Positions 26,218-34,352 are shown, counted from the first letter of the stretch. The stretch: DNA of 64,000 bases from Chryseobacterium binzhouense (GCF_007474545.1 NZ_VKOG01000004.1:248001-312000); one strand, 5' to 3'. Made by a program: numbers and translations. Notes: generated by a model from the sequence alone, not told the origin.

Positions 26218-27105
26218 ATGGAAACATTGAAATCGGTGCTGGAAGCCAATCACACCAAAAAATCAAAAAACGAATTAATTGAACTTTTATCCGGAGTACA
26301 GCAAATAATTTCTCCGAATGTGTATGATAAAATTTCAGGAGTGGAAATCTCTGAACTGAAAGATCTTTCAACAAAAGAAATTCTTTCGATCATTGATCAG
26401 TTCAAATCTGCTTATGACGAAAAATGGGAAAAATCTTTAGCCAGCGCATCATCACAAGTCTTAAAAATGATTTCTATGAGAATGGCTGCAGATGATGAAA
26501 TTTTCAGAACTTCTGATGCCTCCAATGCAGATTTTGCTGCCGAACTGGGGAGTATAGACTTTGCTACCGTAATCGGAGGTCCGCTTGATGCTTGTGTGAA
26601 AGCACAATCCAATGCTTCAGTTTCTACAGTAAGTTTTATTAATGAGGTTGGTTTTGAAGCTACTGATCCCAACAATCCCAATAGTCCTAAGAAACTGAGA
26701 ATGGCAGATTTTAAATACAAAAAAAATGTGCCTAACCCTGATTTTGATGACACAAAACCTGAAAGCAATTCTAATCCAAAAACAATTCAGCAGGATGTTG
26801 AACTTTCGGTTCCGTTTATTGCGTTACTGAATGTTCCGTGCTTCAGAATAGAATCCTGTGAAGTAGATTTTAATGTGAAGCTCAATTCTACATACACCAA
26901 AGATGTAAGCAGCAATTTTGGGATTGATGCAGGTGCTTCGGGAGGATGGGGTCCGGTAAAATTCAGTGTAAATGTTTCTTACAAACGTTCTTCAAGCACA
27001 GGAATTAAAGTGGAAAAAGAATATTCTTTAGGAGTAAAAGTACGGGCAACCAACGATGAAATGCCTGCAGGACTGGAAAAAGTTTTAGGTTTGCTCGCTC
27101 AGTAA
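26218..27105 (+). CDS. DUF2589 protein with N-terminal helical extension
   Basis: The 295-residue protein has a helical N-terminal part (about 1-95) and a DUF2589 core from about 107: LGSIDFATVIGGPLDACVKA, TVSFINEVGFE, VELSVPFIALLNVPCFRIES and the C-terminal NDEMPAGLEKVLGLL. Residues 145-190 are a Pro/Asn-rich insertion. No signal peptide or membrane helix. DUF2589 proteins have no established function; the amphipathic strands suggest assembly with themselves or with the next gene product. It heads a five-gene operon with a subtilase. The helical extension appears additional to the core family. Confidence 0.82.
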   Translation: METLKSVLEANHTKKSKNELIELLSGVQQIISPNVYDKISGVEISELKDLSTKEILSIIDQFKSAYDEKWEKSLASASSQVLKMISMRMAADDEIFRTSDASNADFAAELGSIDFATVIGGPLDACVKAQSNASVSTVSFINEVGFEATDPNNPNSPKKLRMADFKYKKNVPNPDFDDTKPESNSNPKTIQQDVELSVPFIALLNVPCFRIESCEVDFNVKLNSTYTKDVSSNFGIDAGASGGWGPVKFSVNVSYKRSSSTGIKVEKEYSLGVKVRATNDEMPAGLEKVLGLLAQ

Positions 27106-27123
27106 ATTTTAAATTTTACGACT

Positions 27124-27822
27124 ATGATAAAATTATCAGATTACCTGGATTATCTCAACAATGAGATAATTCAGGCTCGTAAAAGAGCAGACGAAAACGC
27201 TATTGCCATCGCAAAAGAATACGCCAAACATGAATATCTGAAATATTTTACAGCTCCGAGATATGCTTTACCCAGCGTAAAAATGGAAATCCCTCTAAAA
27301 ATTACTGATATTGATGCAGATGAAAAGTATAATTTTAAAATAAATGAAGATCAGCTGATTGGTGAAGTAAATGAAAGAATCCGTCTCGTCAACAGAGAAA
27401 AAAGGCTTAATATCACAGAAATTTCTAAAAAGCAGATTCAGACTGAAGACTTTAAATCAATATTTAAAAAACTGGAGTCTACCGATCAGAAGTTTGGAAA
27501 GCTTCCCACAACAGAGGTGGTGAAATTAGATTTAAAATCACAGATAAAAACTTTAAATACTGGAATTTTCCGGCCACAGGACGGAAGTTCAGATACAGAA
27601 GTCAACGAGCTAAAGGAAATCTTCTCTAGTGTGTTACTGAATAAATATAAGCTTGTGAACTCCAAACTGAATAATATCTATATTGATCCCAACACAACAT
27701 CCGCAGAAGATAAAGACAAATTATTTATAAATCTTCAGGTTTCGATGGAAGCGGAAGGAATCCGCATCGTGTCTTACAAAGATAAAGACGGTAAAGAAGT
27801 AGAACAAATAACATTTGAGTAA
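27124..27822 (+). CDS. Unknown protein, companion of DUF2589
   Basis: The 232-residue protein begins with a helical segment (LSDYLDYLNNEIIQARKRAD, then EYAKHEYLKYF) followed by APRYALPSVKMEIPLKITDI, a strand rich in alternating hydrophobics. The end, LFINLQVSMEAEGIRIVSY, is also strand-like, resembling the layout of the DUF2589 core. The middle (about 90-190) is charged and helical. No signal peptide. It starts 18 bases after the DUF2589 gene and overlaps the next gene by one base. I know no function; its position suggests it forms a complex with the DUF2589 protein. Confidence 0.7.
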   Translation: MIKLSDYLDYLNNEIIQARKRADENAIAIAKEYAKHEYLKYFTAPRYALPSVKMEIPLKITDIDADEKYNFKINEDQLIGEVNERIRLVNREKRLNITEISKKQIQTEDFKSIFKKLESTDQKFGKLPTTEVVKLDLKSQIKTLNTGIFRPQDGSSDTEVNELKEIFSSVLLNKYKLVNSKLNNIYIDPNTTSAEDKDKLFINLQVSMEAEGIRIVSYKDKDGKEVEQITFE

Positions 27823-28400
27823 TGCAGGAACTGATTCATCATACAACGCAGACTTTGGAGTTTCATCTGGATCAACTTAATAAAATTCAGGAAGTATATC
27901 TTGCGAAATCCTTTGATTTTGACAGCCAGTTTGATACTTTTCTTCATCAATTGCTTGATTATTTTAAAGCCAAAGGAAATACGACTCGCGAATCTGAAGT
28001 TCTGAAAATAATGAGCATGATTGAAACAGTAAAACGTGGCTTTAATCCAGTGAAACTTGAAAATATCAGCTCCGGAAAACGAAATTTGTTGTACGGTTTT
28101 TCTTTTAACGGAATTGAAATGATTCACGGGTTTCTTACTGAGCTGCTCGCAAAAGAACAGAAAAAACTTGATGAATCGGAAGAATTACTTTCAGGCTTGA
28201 TGATTTCTCTTTATCAAAACAATATTCTGGATGATGCTACAATTAAAGAGCTGAATTCTGTTATAAAAATAGGTCAGTTTTGGGAACAGCTGCTTTTACA
28301 GAATACATCTATTGCAGGAATCAACAAAAAACTGAGACTGAGCCTTTTATCAGAAGACATTTATCTCATTATTGAAAAAATACTAACCAAGATCACATAA
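27822..28400 (+). CDS. Unknown helical protein
   Basis: The 192-residue protein is predicted by eye to be all-helical (ELIHHTTQTLEFHLDQLNKIQ, LDESEELLSGLMISLYQNNI) with no signal peptide, membrane helix or catalytic motif. The stop of the preceding gene and this start share one base (TAATG), so they are translationally coupled. A scaffolding or adaptor role in the operon is only a guess from position. Confidence 0.68.
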   Translation: MQELIHHTTQTLEFHLDQLNKIQEVYLAKSFDFDSQFDTFLHQLLDYFKAKGNTTRESEVLKIMSMIETVKRGFNPVKLENISSGKRNLLYGFSFNGIEMIHGFLTELLAKEQKKLDESEELLSGLMISLYQNNILDDATIKELNSVIKIGQFWEQLLLQNTSIAGINKKLRLSLLSEDIYLIIEKILTKIT

Positions 28401-28413
28401 ACATACATCAGCC

Positions 28414-29670
28414 ATGGAAAACGAAAGATACATCGTCCTTTTGAAGGATCAGGCGAAAAGTTCCATCAAAAAAGTGGAAAAAGAACTGGAAGTAAGCATT
28501 ACCTCATCAGAGTTTCTGTCGAAAGACAACCGCTCTTATGAAGTGATTGATGAGGACAACGGAGTTTTATACAAAAATCTCGGAGTAATGGTAGTAGAAA
28601 ATATGGATGAAGACCAGCTGAAAAAAGCCGTGAAAAACGAATCTAATCCTATCATGTACTTTGAGAAAGAAAGAGATTTTTTTCAGGCAGATGAAATGAA
28701 AATTATTGCCGAACTCAAGAAAAAATCGGCTGAGCTTTCCGATAAAATCAGTGAACTGGAAAACTTCATCAACAACAAACCGATTCCTCCAAAAAACTTA
28801 ATTGAACTGGAATGGGGACTTAAAGCAATTGGAATTGACAGAACATCATTTACCGGAAAAGGAATTGATATCTGCATTCTGGATACCGGACTTGAAATGA
28901 CCCATCCTGACTTTTCAGCAAGAACCGTTGAAGGAAAATCTTTCATTGAAGGCGAAGACTGGAATTCTGATCCGAATGGTCACGGAACTCACTGCGCAGG
29001 AATTGCTGCCGGAAATTTACGCTCTGATACCGGAAAACGCTACGGGATCGCAAAAGACTGTAATCTGAAAGTTGCCAAAGTACTTTCAAATCAGGGAAAA
29101 GGAACAACAAGCAGCGTGATTGATGCCATCGACTGGGCTATTACAAAAAAATTCAGAATACTTTCACTTTCACTTGCTGCTCCGGTCGGCATCAACGAAA
29201 AACCGTCCGTACTTTTTGAAACAGTAGGAAACAGAGCTTTGGAAAACAACTGTCTCATCATTGCGGCAGCGGGAAATGACAGCAGCAGACCTTCTCTTCC
29301 AAAACCGGTTTCTGCACCGGCAAATTCGCCTTCTATTATGGCAGTTGCAGCGATTGACGGACAAATGAAAATTGCAAGGTTTTCAAATGCGGGCATCAAT
29401 CCTTTGGAAGGCGGAAACATTGATGTCTGCGCTCCAGGAGTGGATATTTTCAGCAGTTACTCCAAAAATATTAAAAATAAAAACTATTATGCGCCGTTAA
29501 GCGGAACCAGCATGGCAACACCTCATGTTTCAGGTCTTGCAGCCCTACTGATGGAACAGTTTCCGGAAAAAACAGCGAAAGAGATATGGAAACTGATTGA
29601 AACTCAGGCAAAACCTATTGAAGGATTGAAATACAGGGATATAGGAAGCGGTTTAATCCAAATCATCTAA
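28414..29670 (+). CDS. S8 subtilisin-like serine protease without signal peptide
   Basis: The 418-residue protease has all catalytic residues: Asp157 (ICILDTGLEMTHPD), His190 (NGHGTHCAG), oxyanion Asn288 (AAAGNDS) and Ser366 (SGTSMATPHVSG). Residues 1-90 look like an I9-type prodomain (RYIVLLKD strand, helix, GVMVVENMD strand, helix, IMYFEKERDFF strand), followed by a coiled-coil linker at about 93-121. There is no signal peptide or C-terminal sorting domain, so it should act in the cytosol. It begins 13 bases after the helical protein and ends 2 bases before a tiny ORF. Intracellular subtilases are rare in Bacteroidota; the substrate is unknown. Confidence 0.93.
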   Translation: MENERYIVLLKDQAKSSIKKVEKELEVSITSSEFLSKDNRSYEVIDEDNGVLYKNLGVMVVENMDEDQLKKAVKNESNPIMYFEKERDFFQADEMKIIAELKKKSAELSDKISELENFINNKPIPPKNLIELEWGLKAIGIDRTSFTGKGIDICILDTGLEMTHPDFSARTVEGKSFIEGEDWNSDPNGHGTHCAGIAAGNLRSDTGKRYGIAKDCNLKVAKVLSNQGKGTTSSVIDAIDWAITKKFRILSLSLAAPVGINEKPSVLFETVGNRALENNCLIIAAAGNDSSRPSLPKPVSAPANSPSIMAVAAIDGQMKIARFSNAGINPLEGGNIDVCAPGVDIFSSYSKNIKNKNYYAPLSGTSMATPHVSGLAALLMEQFPEKTAKEIWKLIETQAKPIEGLKYRDIGSGLIQII

Positions 29671-29672
29671 GC

Positions 29673-29876
29673 ATGAAAACTTATCTCGCCGTTTTGAAAA
29701 GCGATGTTGACTCCGAAGAATTCAGGGAATTTTTAAATCTTAAAAAAATAAAAATTCTTGATTACTATAAAGTCCTGCAAGTGTTTAAAATACAAAGTGA
29801 TAAAAAACTAAATCCAAAAGATTTCAAAAAATTCTGTATAAGTATTGAAGAAGATCGGAATGATTTAACCATTTAA
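29673..29876 (+). CDS. 67-residue protein resembling a free-standing subtilase prodomain
   Basis: The product starts KTYLAVLKSDVDSEEFREFL and continues KVLQVFKIQSDKKLNPKDFK before CISIEEDRNDLTI. This strand-helix-strand-helix-strand order parallels the prodomain of the adjacent protease (RYIVLLKD / helix / VMVVENMD / DQLKKAVKN / IMYFEKERDF). I9-like proteins of this size are known to act as inhibitors or folding helpers of subtilases, so a trans-acting inhibitor is the best guess. It starts 2 bases after the protease stop and is the last gene before a strong terminator, so co-expression is certain. Sequence identity to the prodomain is low; this is inference from layout. Confidence 0.7.
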   Translation: MKTYLAVLKSDVDSEEFREFLNLKKIKILDYYKVLQVFKIQSDKKLNPKDFKKFCISIEEDRNDLTI

Positions 29877-29886
29877 TTACATCAAA

Positions 29887-29913
29887 AAAGTTTCTCTCTC
29901 GTTGAGAAACTTT
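29887..29913 (+). terminator. Terminator of the DUF2589/subtilase operon
   Basis: AAAGTTTCTC and GAGAAACTTT make a perfect 10-bp stem with a 7-base loop followed by ATTTTTG. The T-run overlaps the -7 element of the next gene. Confidence 0.85.
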
Positions 29914-29920
29914 ATTTTTG
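29913..29920 (+). promoter_or_regulatory. -7 promoter element overlapping a terminator tail
   Basis: TATTTTTG fits TAnnTTTG and lies 25 bases before the ATG at 29945, immediately after the terminator stem of the upstream operon. Confidence 0.5.
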
Positions 29921-29944
29921 TTTAAATTTAATACAACACCAAAA

Positions 29945-30772
29945 ATGAATTTCAGGTTAACTACTCTACTTCTGCTATTTTTTTCATTTATGTTTTCGCA
30001 AAATTTAAAAGTCATGTCATTTAATATCCGGCTGAATCTTGATTCTGATAAAGAAAATTCCTGGACTAACAGAAAACAGGATGCCATTGATCTGCTGAAT
30101 TATTATCAGCCAGATTATTTTGGCGTACAGGAAGCTCTTCCGGAACAAATGAAAGACATTAAAAACGGAATGCAAAACTACGAATACGTAGGCGTAGGAA
30201 GAGATGACGGAAAAGAAAAAGGTGAGTTTTCTGCCTTGTTTTATGATAAGGAGAAACTTCAGGTTTTAAAATCCGGAACTTTCTGGCTTTCTGAAACACC
30301 GGAGAAACCGTCTAAAGGATGGGATGCTGCTTACAACAGAATTTGCACCTATGCTTTTTTTAAAGATAAAAAATCGAAAAAAGAATTTTTAGCAATGAAT
30401 ATTCATTTTGACCATGTAGGAAATGTGGCGAGAGTGAAGTCTGCGGATCTGATTCTGAAAAAAGCAAAAGAAATGAATCCTAAAAATCTTCCAGTCATTC
30501 TGAGCGGGGATTTTAATTTAACTGAAGAAACTGAGCCTGTACAAATACTTTCAAGAAATTTAGACGATACTTTTTATAAATCAGAAACTAAACATTATGG
30601 TCCTGTAGGAACTTTTACCGGATTCAATATCAATGAAATTCCCCAAAACAGAATTGATTATATTTTTGTAAAAGGCTTTACAATAAAATCTCACAGGCAC
30701 ATTAATGACCGAAGAGAAAATCTTCTGTATCCTTCTGATCATTTTCCTGTTTTGGTTGATCTGCAGTTTTAA
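29945..30772 (+). CDS. Secreted endonuclease/exonuclease/phosphatase-fold protein
   Basis: From the ATG at 29945 the protein has 275 residues and a signal peptide (NFRLTTLLLLFFSFMFSQ). The frame opens at 29918, but that would put the start before the likely transcript start. The EEP fold is seen in LKVMSFNIRLN, PDYFGVQEALPEQM (metal Glu), MNIHFDHVG, ILSGDFNLTEE (Asp/Asn) and LYPSDHFPVLVDL (catalytic Asp-His). Such exported enzymes cleave phosphodiester or phosphate ester bonds in sugars, lipids or nucleic acid; the substrate is open. Confidence 0.9.
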   Translation: MNFRLTTLLLLFFSFMFSQNLKVMSFNIRLNLDSDKENSWTNRKQDAIDLLNYYQPDYFGVQEALPEQMKDIKNGMQNYEYVGVGRDDGKEKGEFSALFYDKEKLQVLKSGTFWLSETPEKPSKGWDAAYNRICTYAFFKDKKSKKEFLAMNIHFDHVGNVARVKSADLILKKAKEMNPKNLPVILSGDFNLTEETEPVQILSRNLDDTFYKSETKHYGPVGTFTGFNINEIPQNRIDYIFVKGFTIKSHRHINDRRENLLYPSDHFPVLVDLQF

Positions 30773-30861
30773 TCATAAATTAATCAAATCAACTATCAGA
30801 TGATCAATTGAAAATTGTGGTAAAAAAATTATTTTGCAATAAGAATTTCTATAATTAATGA

Positions 30862-30869
30862 TAGATTTG
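30862..30869 (+). promoter_or_regulatory. -7 promoter element for the FKBP lipoprotein
   Basis: TAGATTTG fits TAnnTTTG; a TTTTG at 30832-30836 may serve as the -33 element. Confidence 0.6.
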
Positions 30870-30908
30870 CAGCGATTAAAATAATTTACTGATCAATAAT
30901 AAATTTAA

Positions 30909-31613
30909 ATGAAAAAACAGATTACTGCATTATTCTGCATAGCAGCATTAAGTGTTTCGTGTGATAAGAAAGATGGCACACAAGGAGACAGCAAGTATAC
31001 GGATGACCAAAAAGCTTCTTACTATATCGGTCTTAATATTGCACAAAATATGAAGCAGGAGGGCTTCAAAGTAGATGCAGATCTTTTGGCACAGGCTATC
31101 AAAGAAGAAATGGAAGGCAAAGAAAAACTGATGCCTGCCGAAGAGATGAATACCTTTATGCAGGAATTTATGCAGAAGCAAAGTGAAAAGAAACATTCTG
31201 AAGCATTAGCACAGGCAGGGGAAAACAAGAAAAAGGGTCAGGAGTTTCTTGCCAAAAATAAAAGCAATCCTAAAGTGAAGACTACCGCATCCGGTTTACA
31301 ATACGAAATATTACAGGAAGGAGATGGTACAACCAAACCTAAAGCATCAGATATTGTACAGGTAAAATATACCGGAAAACTGCTTGATGGAACTGTTTTC
31401 GATTCTACCGATAAAAATGGTGGCGCCCCAATGGATATCAATCTTGGTGCAGTCATAAAAGGATGGACGGAAGGTATCCAACTCATGAGTAAAGGATCTA
31501 AATACAGATTTTACATCCCTTCAGATTTAGCTTACGGAGACAACGGAGCCGGAGCAGCAATTCCGGCAGGTTCTACCATCATCTTTGATGTGGAATTGGT
31601 CAATATAAAATAA
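30909..31613 (+). CDS. FKBP-type peptidyl-prolyl isomerase lipoprotein (FkpA/Mip-like)
   Basis: The 234-residue protein has a lipoprotein signal (ITALFCIAALSVSCDKK, Cys at about 18), a helical dimerisation region of the FKBP_N type (about 30-115) and a C-terminal FKBP domain (about 120-234: VQVKYTGKLLDGTVFDST, GAVIKGWTEGIQLMSKG, IPSDLAYGDNGAG, STIIFDVELV). It assists folding of envelope proteins. Single gene with promoter and terminator. Confidence 0.93.
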   Translation: MKKQITALFCIAALSVSCDKKDGTQGDSKYTDDQKASYYIGLNIAQNMKQEGFKVDADLLAQAIKEEMEGKEKLMPAEEMNTFMQEFMQKQSEKKHSEALAQAGENKKKGQEFLAKNKSNPKVKTTASGLQYEILQEGDGTTKPKASDIVQVKYTGKLLDGTVFDSTDKNGGAPMDINLGAVIKGWTEGIQLMSKGSKYRFYIPSDLAYGDNGAGAAIPAGSTIIFDVELVNIK

Positions 31614-31642
31614 GCTGAAAAATTTTTCAGAATAATAAACAA

Positions 31643-31670
31643 AAAAAAGGAGTACAAAAACTCCTTTTTT
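31643..31670 (+). terminator. Terminator after the FKBP lipoprotein
   Basis: AAAAAAGGAGT and ACTCCTTTTTT form an 11-bp stem with a 6-base loop and a T-rich tail. Confidence 0.82.
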
Positions 31671-31711
31671 TATTAAAAATACTAATCTTAGTGACAGAAT
31701 AAGTTGATTGA

Positions 31712-32353
31712 TTAAGATTCAGCAAAGCCATTTTTTAAAGCAAAAACTGCCAGTCCGACTCTTGTTTTCAACCCTAGTTTTTCACAAAGCTGATCGCGGT
31801 AACTTTCCACAGTTCGCGGACTGCAGAACATTTTTTCAGCAATCTCTTTATAACTGAGTTCGGTTGCCGTATAAGAAAGAAACTCTTTTTCTCTGTCGGA
31901 AATTTTCAGTTCTTTATCATTTTTATTACCATTAAGGGTGGAAAAAATGATTTTCTCTGCCCATTCAGGATAAAAAGTACCTTCAGATGAAAGCTTTGAT
32001 AATGCATGTTCCAGATCTTTGGGATGCGTGTTTTTCAGCATATAGCCTTTTGCTCCGTATTTAATCATCTTGATAACACTTTGGTCATCGCCCTGCATAC
32101 TGAGAGCCATAACCTTGATGTCCGGAAGATTTTTGCGAAGCCACTGAGCAGTTTCAAATCCATCCATAATCGGCATACTGATGTCTAAGAGTATAATATC
32201 CGGCTTTTCCTCAGTAGCCTGAAGTTTTTCGATAAGTGCTTTTCCGTTTTCTGCAACGCCTTTCACTGTAAAACCGGGAAAATTATTAATAATACTTTCA
32301 AGAGCTTTGGCTATCAGTAAATGGTCATCAACAATTATAATGGTTTTCTTCAT
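31712..32353 (-). CDS. NarL/LuxR-family response regulator
   Basis: The 213-residue protein has a receiver domain (VDDH acidic pair, phospho-acceptor Asp57 in LLDISMPIMDGFE, Lys in GYMLKNTHP) and a LuxR-type helix-turn-helix at about 150-213 (ISDREKEFLSYTATELSYKEIAEKMFCSPRTVESYRDQL, divided here for reading). Its start overlaps the kinase gene by 4 bases. It is the last gene of a four-gene unit with a seven-helix membrane protein. Confidence 0.93.
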   Translation of the reverse strand: MKKTIIIVDDHLLIAKALESIINNFPGFTVKGVAENGKALIEKLQATEEKPDIILLDISMPIMDGFETAQWLRKNLPDIKVMALSMQGDDQSVIKMIKYGAKGYMLKNTHPKDLEHALSKLSSEGTFYPEWAEKIIFSTLNGNKNDKELKISDREKEFLSYTATELSYKEIAEKMFCSPRTVESYRDQLCEKLGLKTRVGLAVFALKNGFAES

Positions 32354-33132
32354 GGCTTTATCTGTTTTATTTCAACAAAAGTTCCTTCATTTTCCCGACT
32401 GTGAAGTGTAAATTCTGCATCAATAATAGATGCCCGGTTTCTCATATTGGTAAGACCAATTCCGTTGGAAAGTGTGTTCTGAGTATCAAATCCTACTCCA
32501 TCATCCCGAATCGCCAGCTTCCATCCCTCTTCGTCTGTTGTCTCTAATTTAATGAAAATATTGCTGCATTGAGCATGTTTTATGCTGTTTTGTATAAATT
32601 CCTGAGTAATTCTTAGCAAAACATTTTTATGAACAAAGTCTAAATCTAAAAGATCAATATTACTTTCAAAATGAATAGTACATTTCTGCAGTGAGTTGGC
32701 ATTGCTTACCTCTTCCTGAATTAAGGTTTTAATGTCTTTTTTTGTAATATTATCATCTGTAAGCGTTTTAGAAAGACTTCTTAAATCCTGAAGCGACTGA
32801 TTGAGGATCTGTGAAACCTGATCTATCCGTTCGCTTTCTTCGGGCGCTCTGTTTTCATAAAGAAGCTGTTGCGTATAAAGACTTGCTAAAACAAGCTTCT
32901 GACCAATATTATCGTGCAGCTCCCTCCCGATCTGTTGCATGGTTGCCTTTTGTATTTCAACCTGCGTAGCAAGAAGCTCTCTTTGATGAATTTCATTTTT
33001 TATCTGAATTTCAGTAAGATATTCTGCCTTTCTTTGTTTGTATTTTTTTATATAAACCATTACGGCGACAATAAAAAATACAAAGAAAATGTTGAATAAA
33101 ATAATCGTTAAGAATAATTCTGTTTCCCCCAT
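32350..33132 (-). CDS. HisKA_3-type sensor histidine kinase with single membrane helix
   Basis: The 260-residue kinase has one membrane helix (about 5-27), a short coiled coil and then the NarX/DegS-type dimerisation motif QQIGRELHDNIGQKLVLASL with the phospho-His, followed by ATPase boxes ITQEFIQNSIKHAQ and IRDDGVGFDTQN plus GIGLTNMRNRA. It has no periplasmic sensing domain of its own. The gene overlaps the upstream seven-helix gene by 25 bases, which suggests that protein is the sensor. Confidence 0.92.
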   Translation of the reverse strand: MGETELFLTIILFNIFFVFFIVAVMVYIKKYKQRKAEYLTEIQIKNEIHQRELLATQVEIQKATMQQIGRELHDNIGQKLVLASLYTQQLLYENRAPEESERIDQVSQILNQSLQDLRSLSKTLTDDNITKKDIKTLIQEEVSNANSLQKCTIHFESNIDLLDLDFVHKNVLLRITQEFIQNSIKHAQCSNIFIKLETTDEEGWKLAIRDDGVGFDTQNTLSNGIGLTNMRNRASIIDAEFTLHSRENEGTFVEIKQIKP

Positions 33133-33761
33133 ATAAAAGAACTTGCAAACATAAGATACATAATAACCGCCGAAGCCTGAAAATACAAAGTATATATGCC
33201 CCAGATTTGTTTGTGCTCGTGAATCTGAAGATAAAACGTCCAGTAAGGCAGTGTCCCGATATAAAATAAAGTTACTCCGAGATTGGTATAAAACATAGGA
33301 TTTTTAGCAAATTCCAGAATACGATCCGAATTGACTTGTTTATAATATTCCAGGACTACCAAAAACATCAACAAAACGCTTCCAAATGTATAATTGAAAG
33401 AGAAAATATATTTGTTTTTTAAAAAATAAAGCTCATTGGGTATATAGGCTAATAAAAAAACAGCTGTAAAAATCCAGAACAATACTTTTTTCTTTAAAGA
33501 GACATAAGCATACAGCCAAAAGAAAAATATAAATTCTAATGGTATTACAAAATAGTTGAAAAATAGATGCATAGGAAACGGACTGTATTTTACGCCATAT
33601 TTCCCAAAGGCTTCACAACAAAAAATAAACACCAGATATCCCGCAAAATAGCTGTACAGACTTTTACTTTTTCTAATGAAAGTCATGACAACAGCAATGA
33701 ATGCTGCCAAACCTTCTGAAACAATCATCACATTCTGCAGCAACAAATGTATCTCAGACAT
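33108..33761 (-). CDS. Seven-helix membrane protein, possible sensor subunit
   Basis: The 217-residue protein is almost entirely made of about seven hydrophobic helices (e.g. MIVSEGLAAFIAVVMTF, YFVIPLEFIFFFWLYAYV, FWIFTAVFLLAYI, VIMYLMFASSFIWG). No transporter or enzyme motif is visible. Its stop region overlaps the kinase start by 25 bases and its own start shares a base with the stop of the gene upstream, so production is coupled to the two-component pair. A signal-receiving role for the short kinase is inferred. Confidence 0.75.
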   Translation of the reverse strand: MSEIHLLLQNVMIVSEGLAAFIAVVMTFIRKSKSLYSYFAGYLVFIFCCEAFGKYGVKYSPFPMHLFFNYFVIPLEFIFFFWLYAYVSLKKKVLFWIFTAVFLLAYIPNELYFLKNKYIFSFNYTFGSVLLMFLVVLEYYKQVNSDRILEFAKNPMFYTNLGVTLFYIGTLPYWTFYLQIHEHKQIWGIYTLYFQASAVIMYLMFASSFIWGKQNYS

Positions 33762-34249
33762 TAATACGACTCTACAATTGAATTTCCCGGCGGAATAAGC
33801 GCTCCGTGATTCTGAGCAACCGCTCTGCCTGAAACTTCAAGAGTTACAGCCAACGCATGAGAACTGTCTTCATAAGGATTAAAATCATAATTAAGATCAT
33901 CCTTCTTTTTTGTAGGAACCATGATAAGGGTATGCCTTTTTGCATAATCAGCAGGAATAGGCTCTTGCGGGTCTTCAGGATAAGCTGCATAGTAAAAACG
34001 AATTCCCAAATCTTCGGTTCTTACTTCAGGATCTACTTCATAAGCTTCTTTCTCAATATCTGCAATAAACTTTTTTAATGTTACCATATCAAACCAAATA
34101 GCATTAGCATCCTCCATTCCCATACATTCATTAATCGCCATAAGCTGATTATTACGGTAATTATCTACCTGGCTTTGTATTACTTCCGTAGGGATAACAT
34201 TAGGTTCTCCAAGTCCTTTCTTTACTTTTGTTTCAGCGTTGTTTTCCAT
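33761..34249 (-). CDS. Unknown soluble protein heading a two-component operon
   Basis: From the ATG at 34249 the protein has 162 residues; the frame opens at TTG 34273 but the ATG is preferred. No signal peptide or membrane segment. The stretch VRTEDLGIRFYYAAYPEDPQ and the ending HGALIPPGNSIVESY are its most distinctive features; I do not recognise a family. It overlaps the seven-helix gene by one base (TAATG), so it is the first gene of the unit running through the histidine kinase and response regulator. Confidence 0.68.
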   Translation of the reverse strand: MENNAETKVKKGLGEPNVIPTEVIQSQVDNYRNNQLMAINECMGMEDANAIWFDMVTLKKFIADIEKEAYEVDPEVRTEDLGIRFYYAAYPEDPQEPIPADYAKRHTLIMVPTKKKDDLNYDFNPYEDSSHALAVTLEVSGRAVAQNHGALIPPGNSIVESY

Positions 34250-34352
34250 ATTATTTTGTTTTAAAAATGTCAACGCAAATTAATGAAAAAATAGGATATA
34301 TTGCTTTTTAACTCGTTAAAATTCCCTGATTTTATCGTACTTCGACAAAAAA

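Noticed and set aside
26218-29876. Prophage or phage-tail island
   Set aside because: No capsid, tail, integrase or lysis gene, no tRNA or attachment-like repeats at the borders, and neighbours are housekeeping genes.
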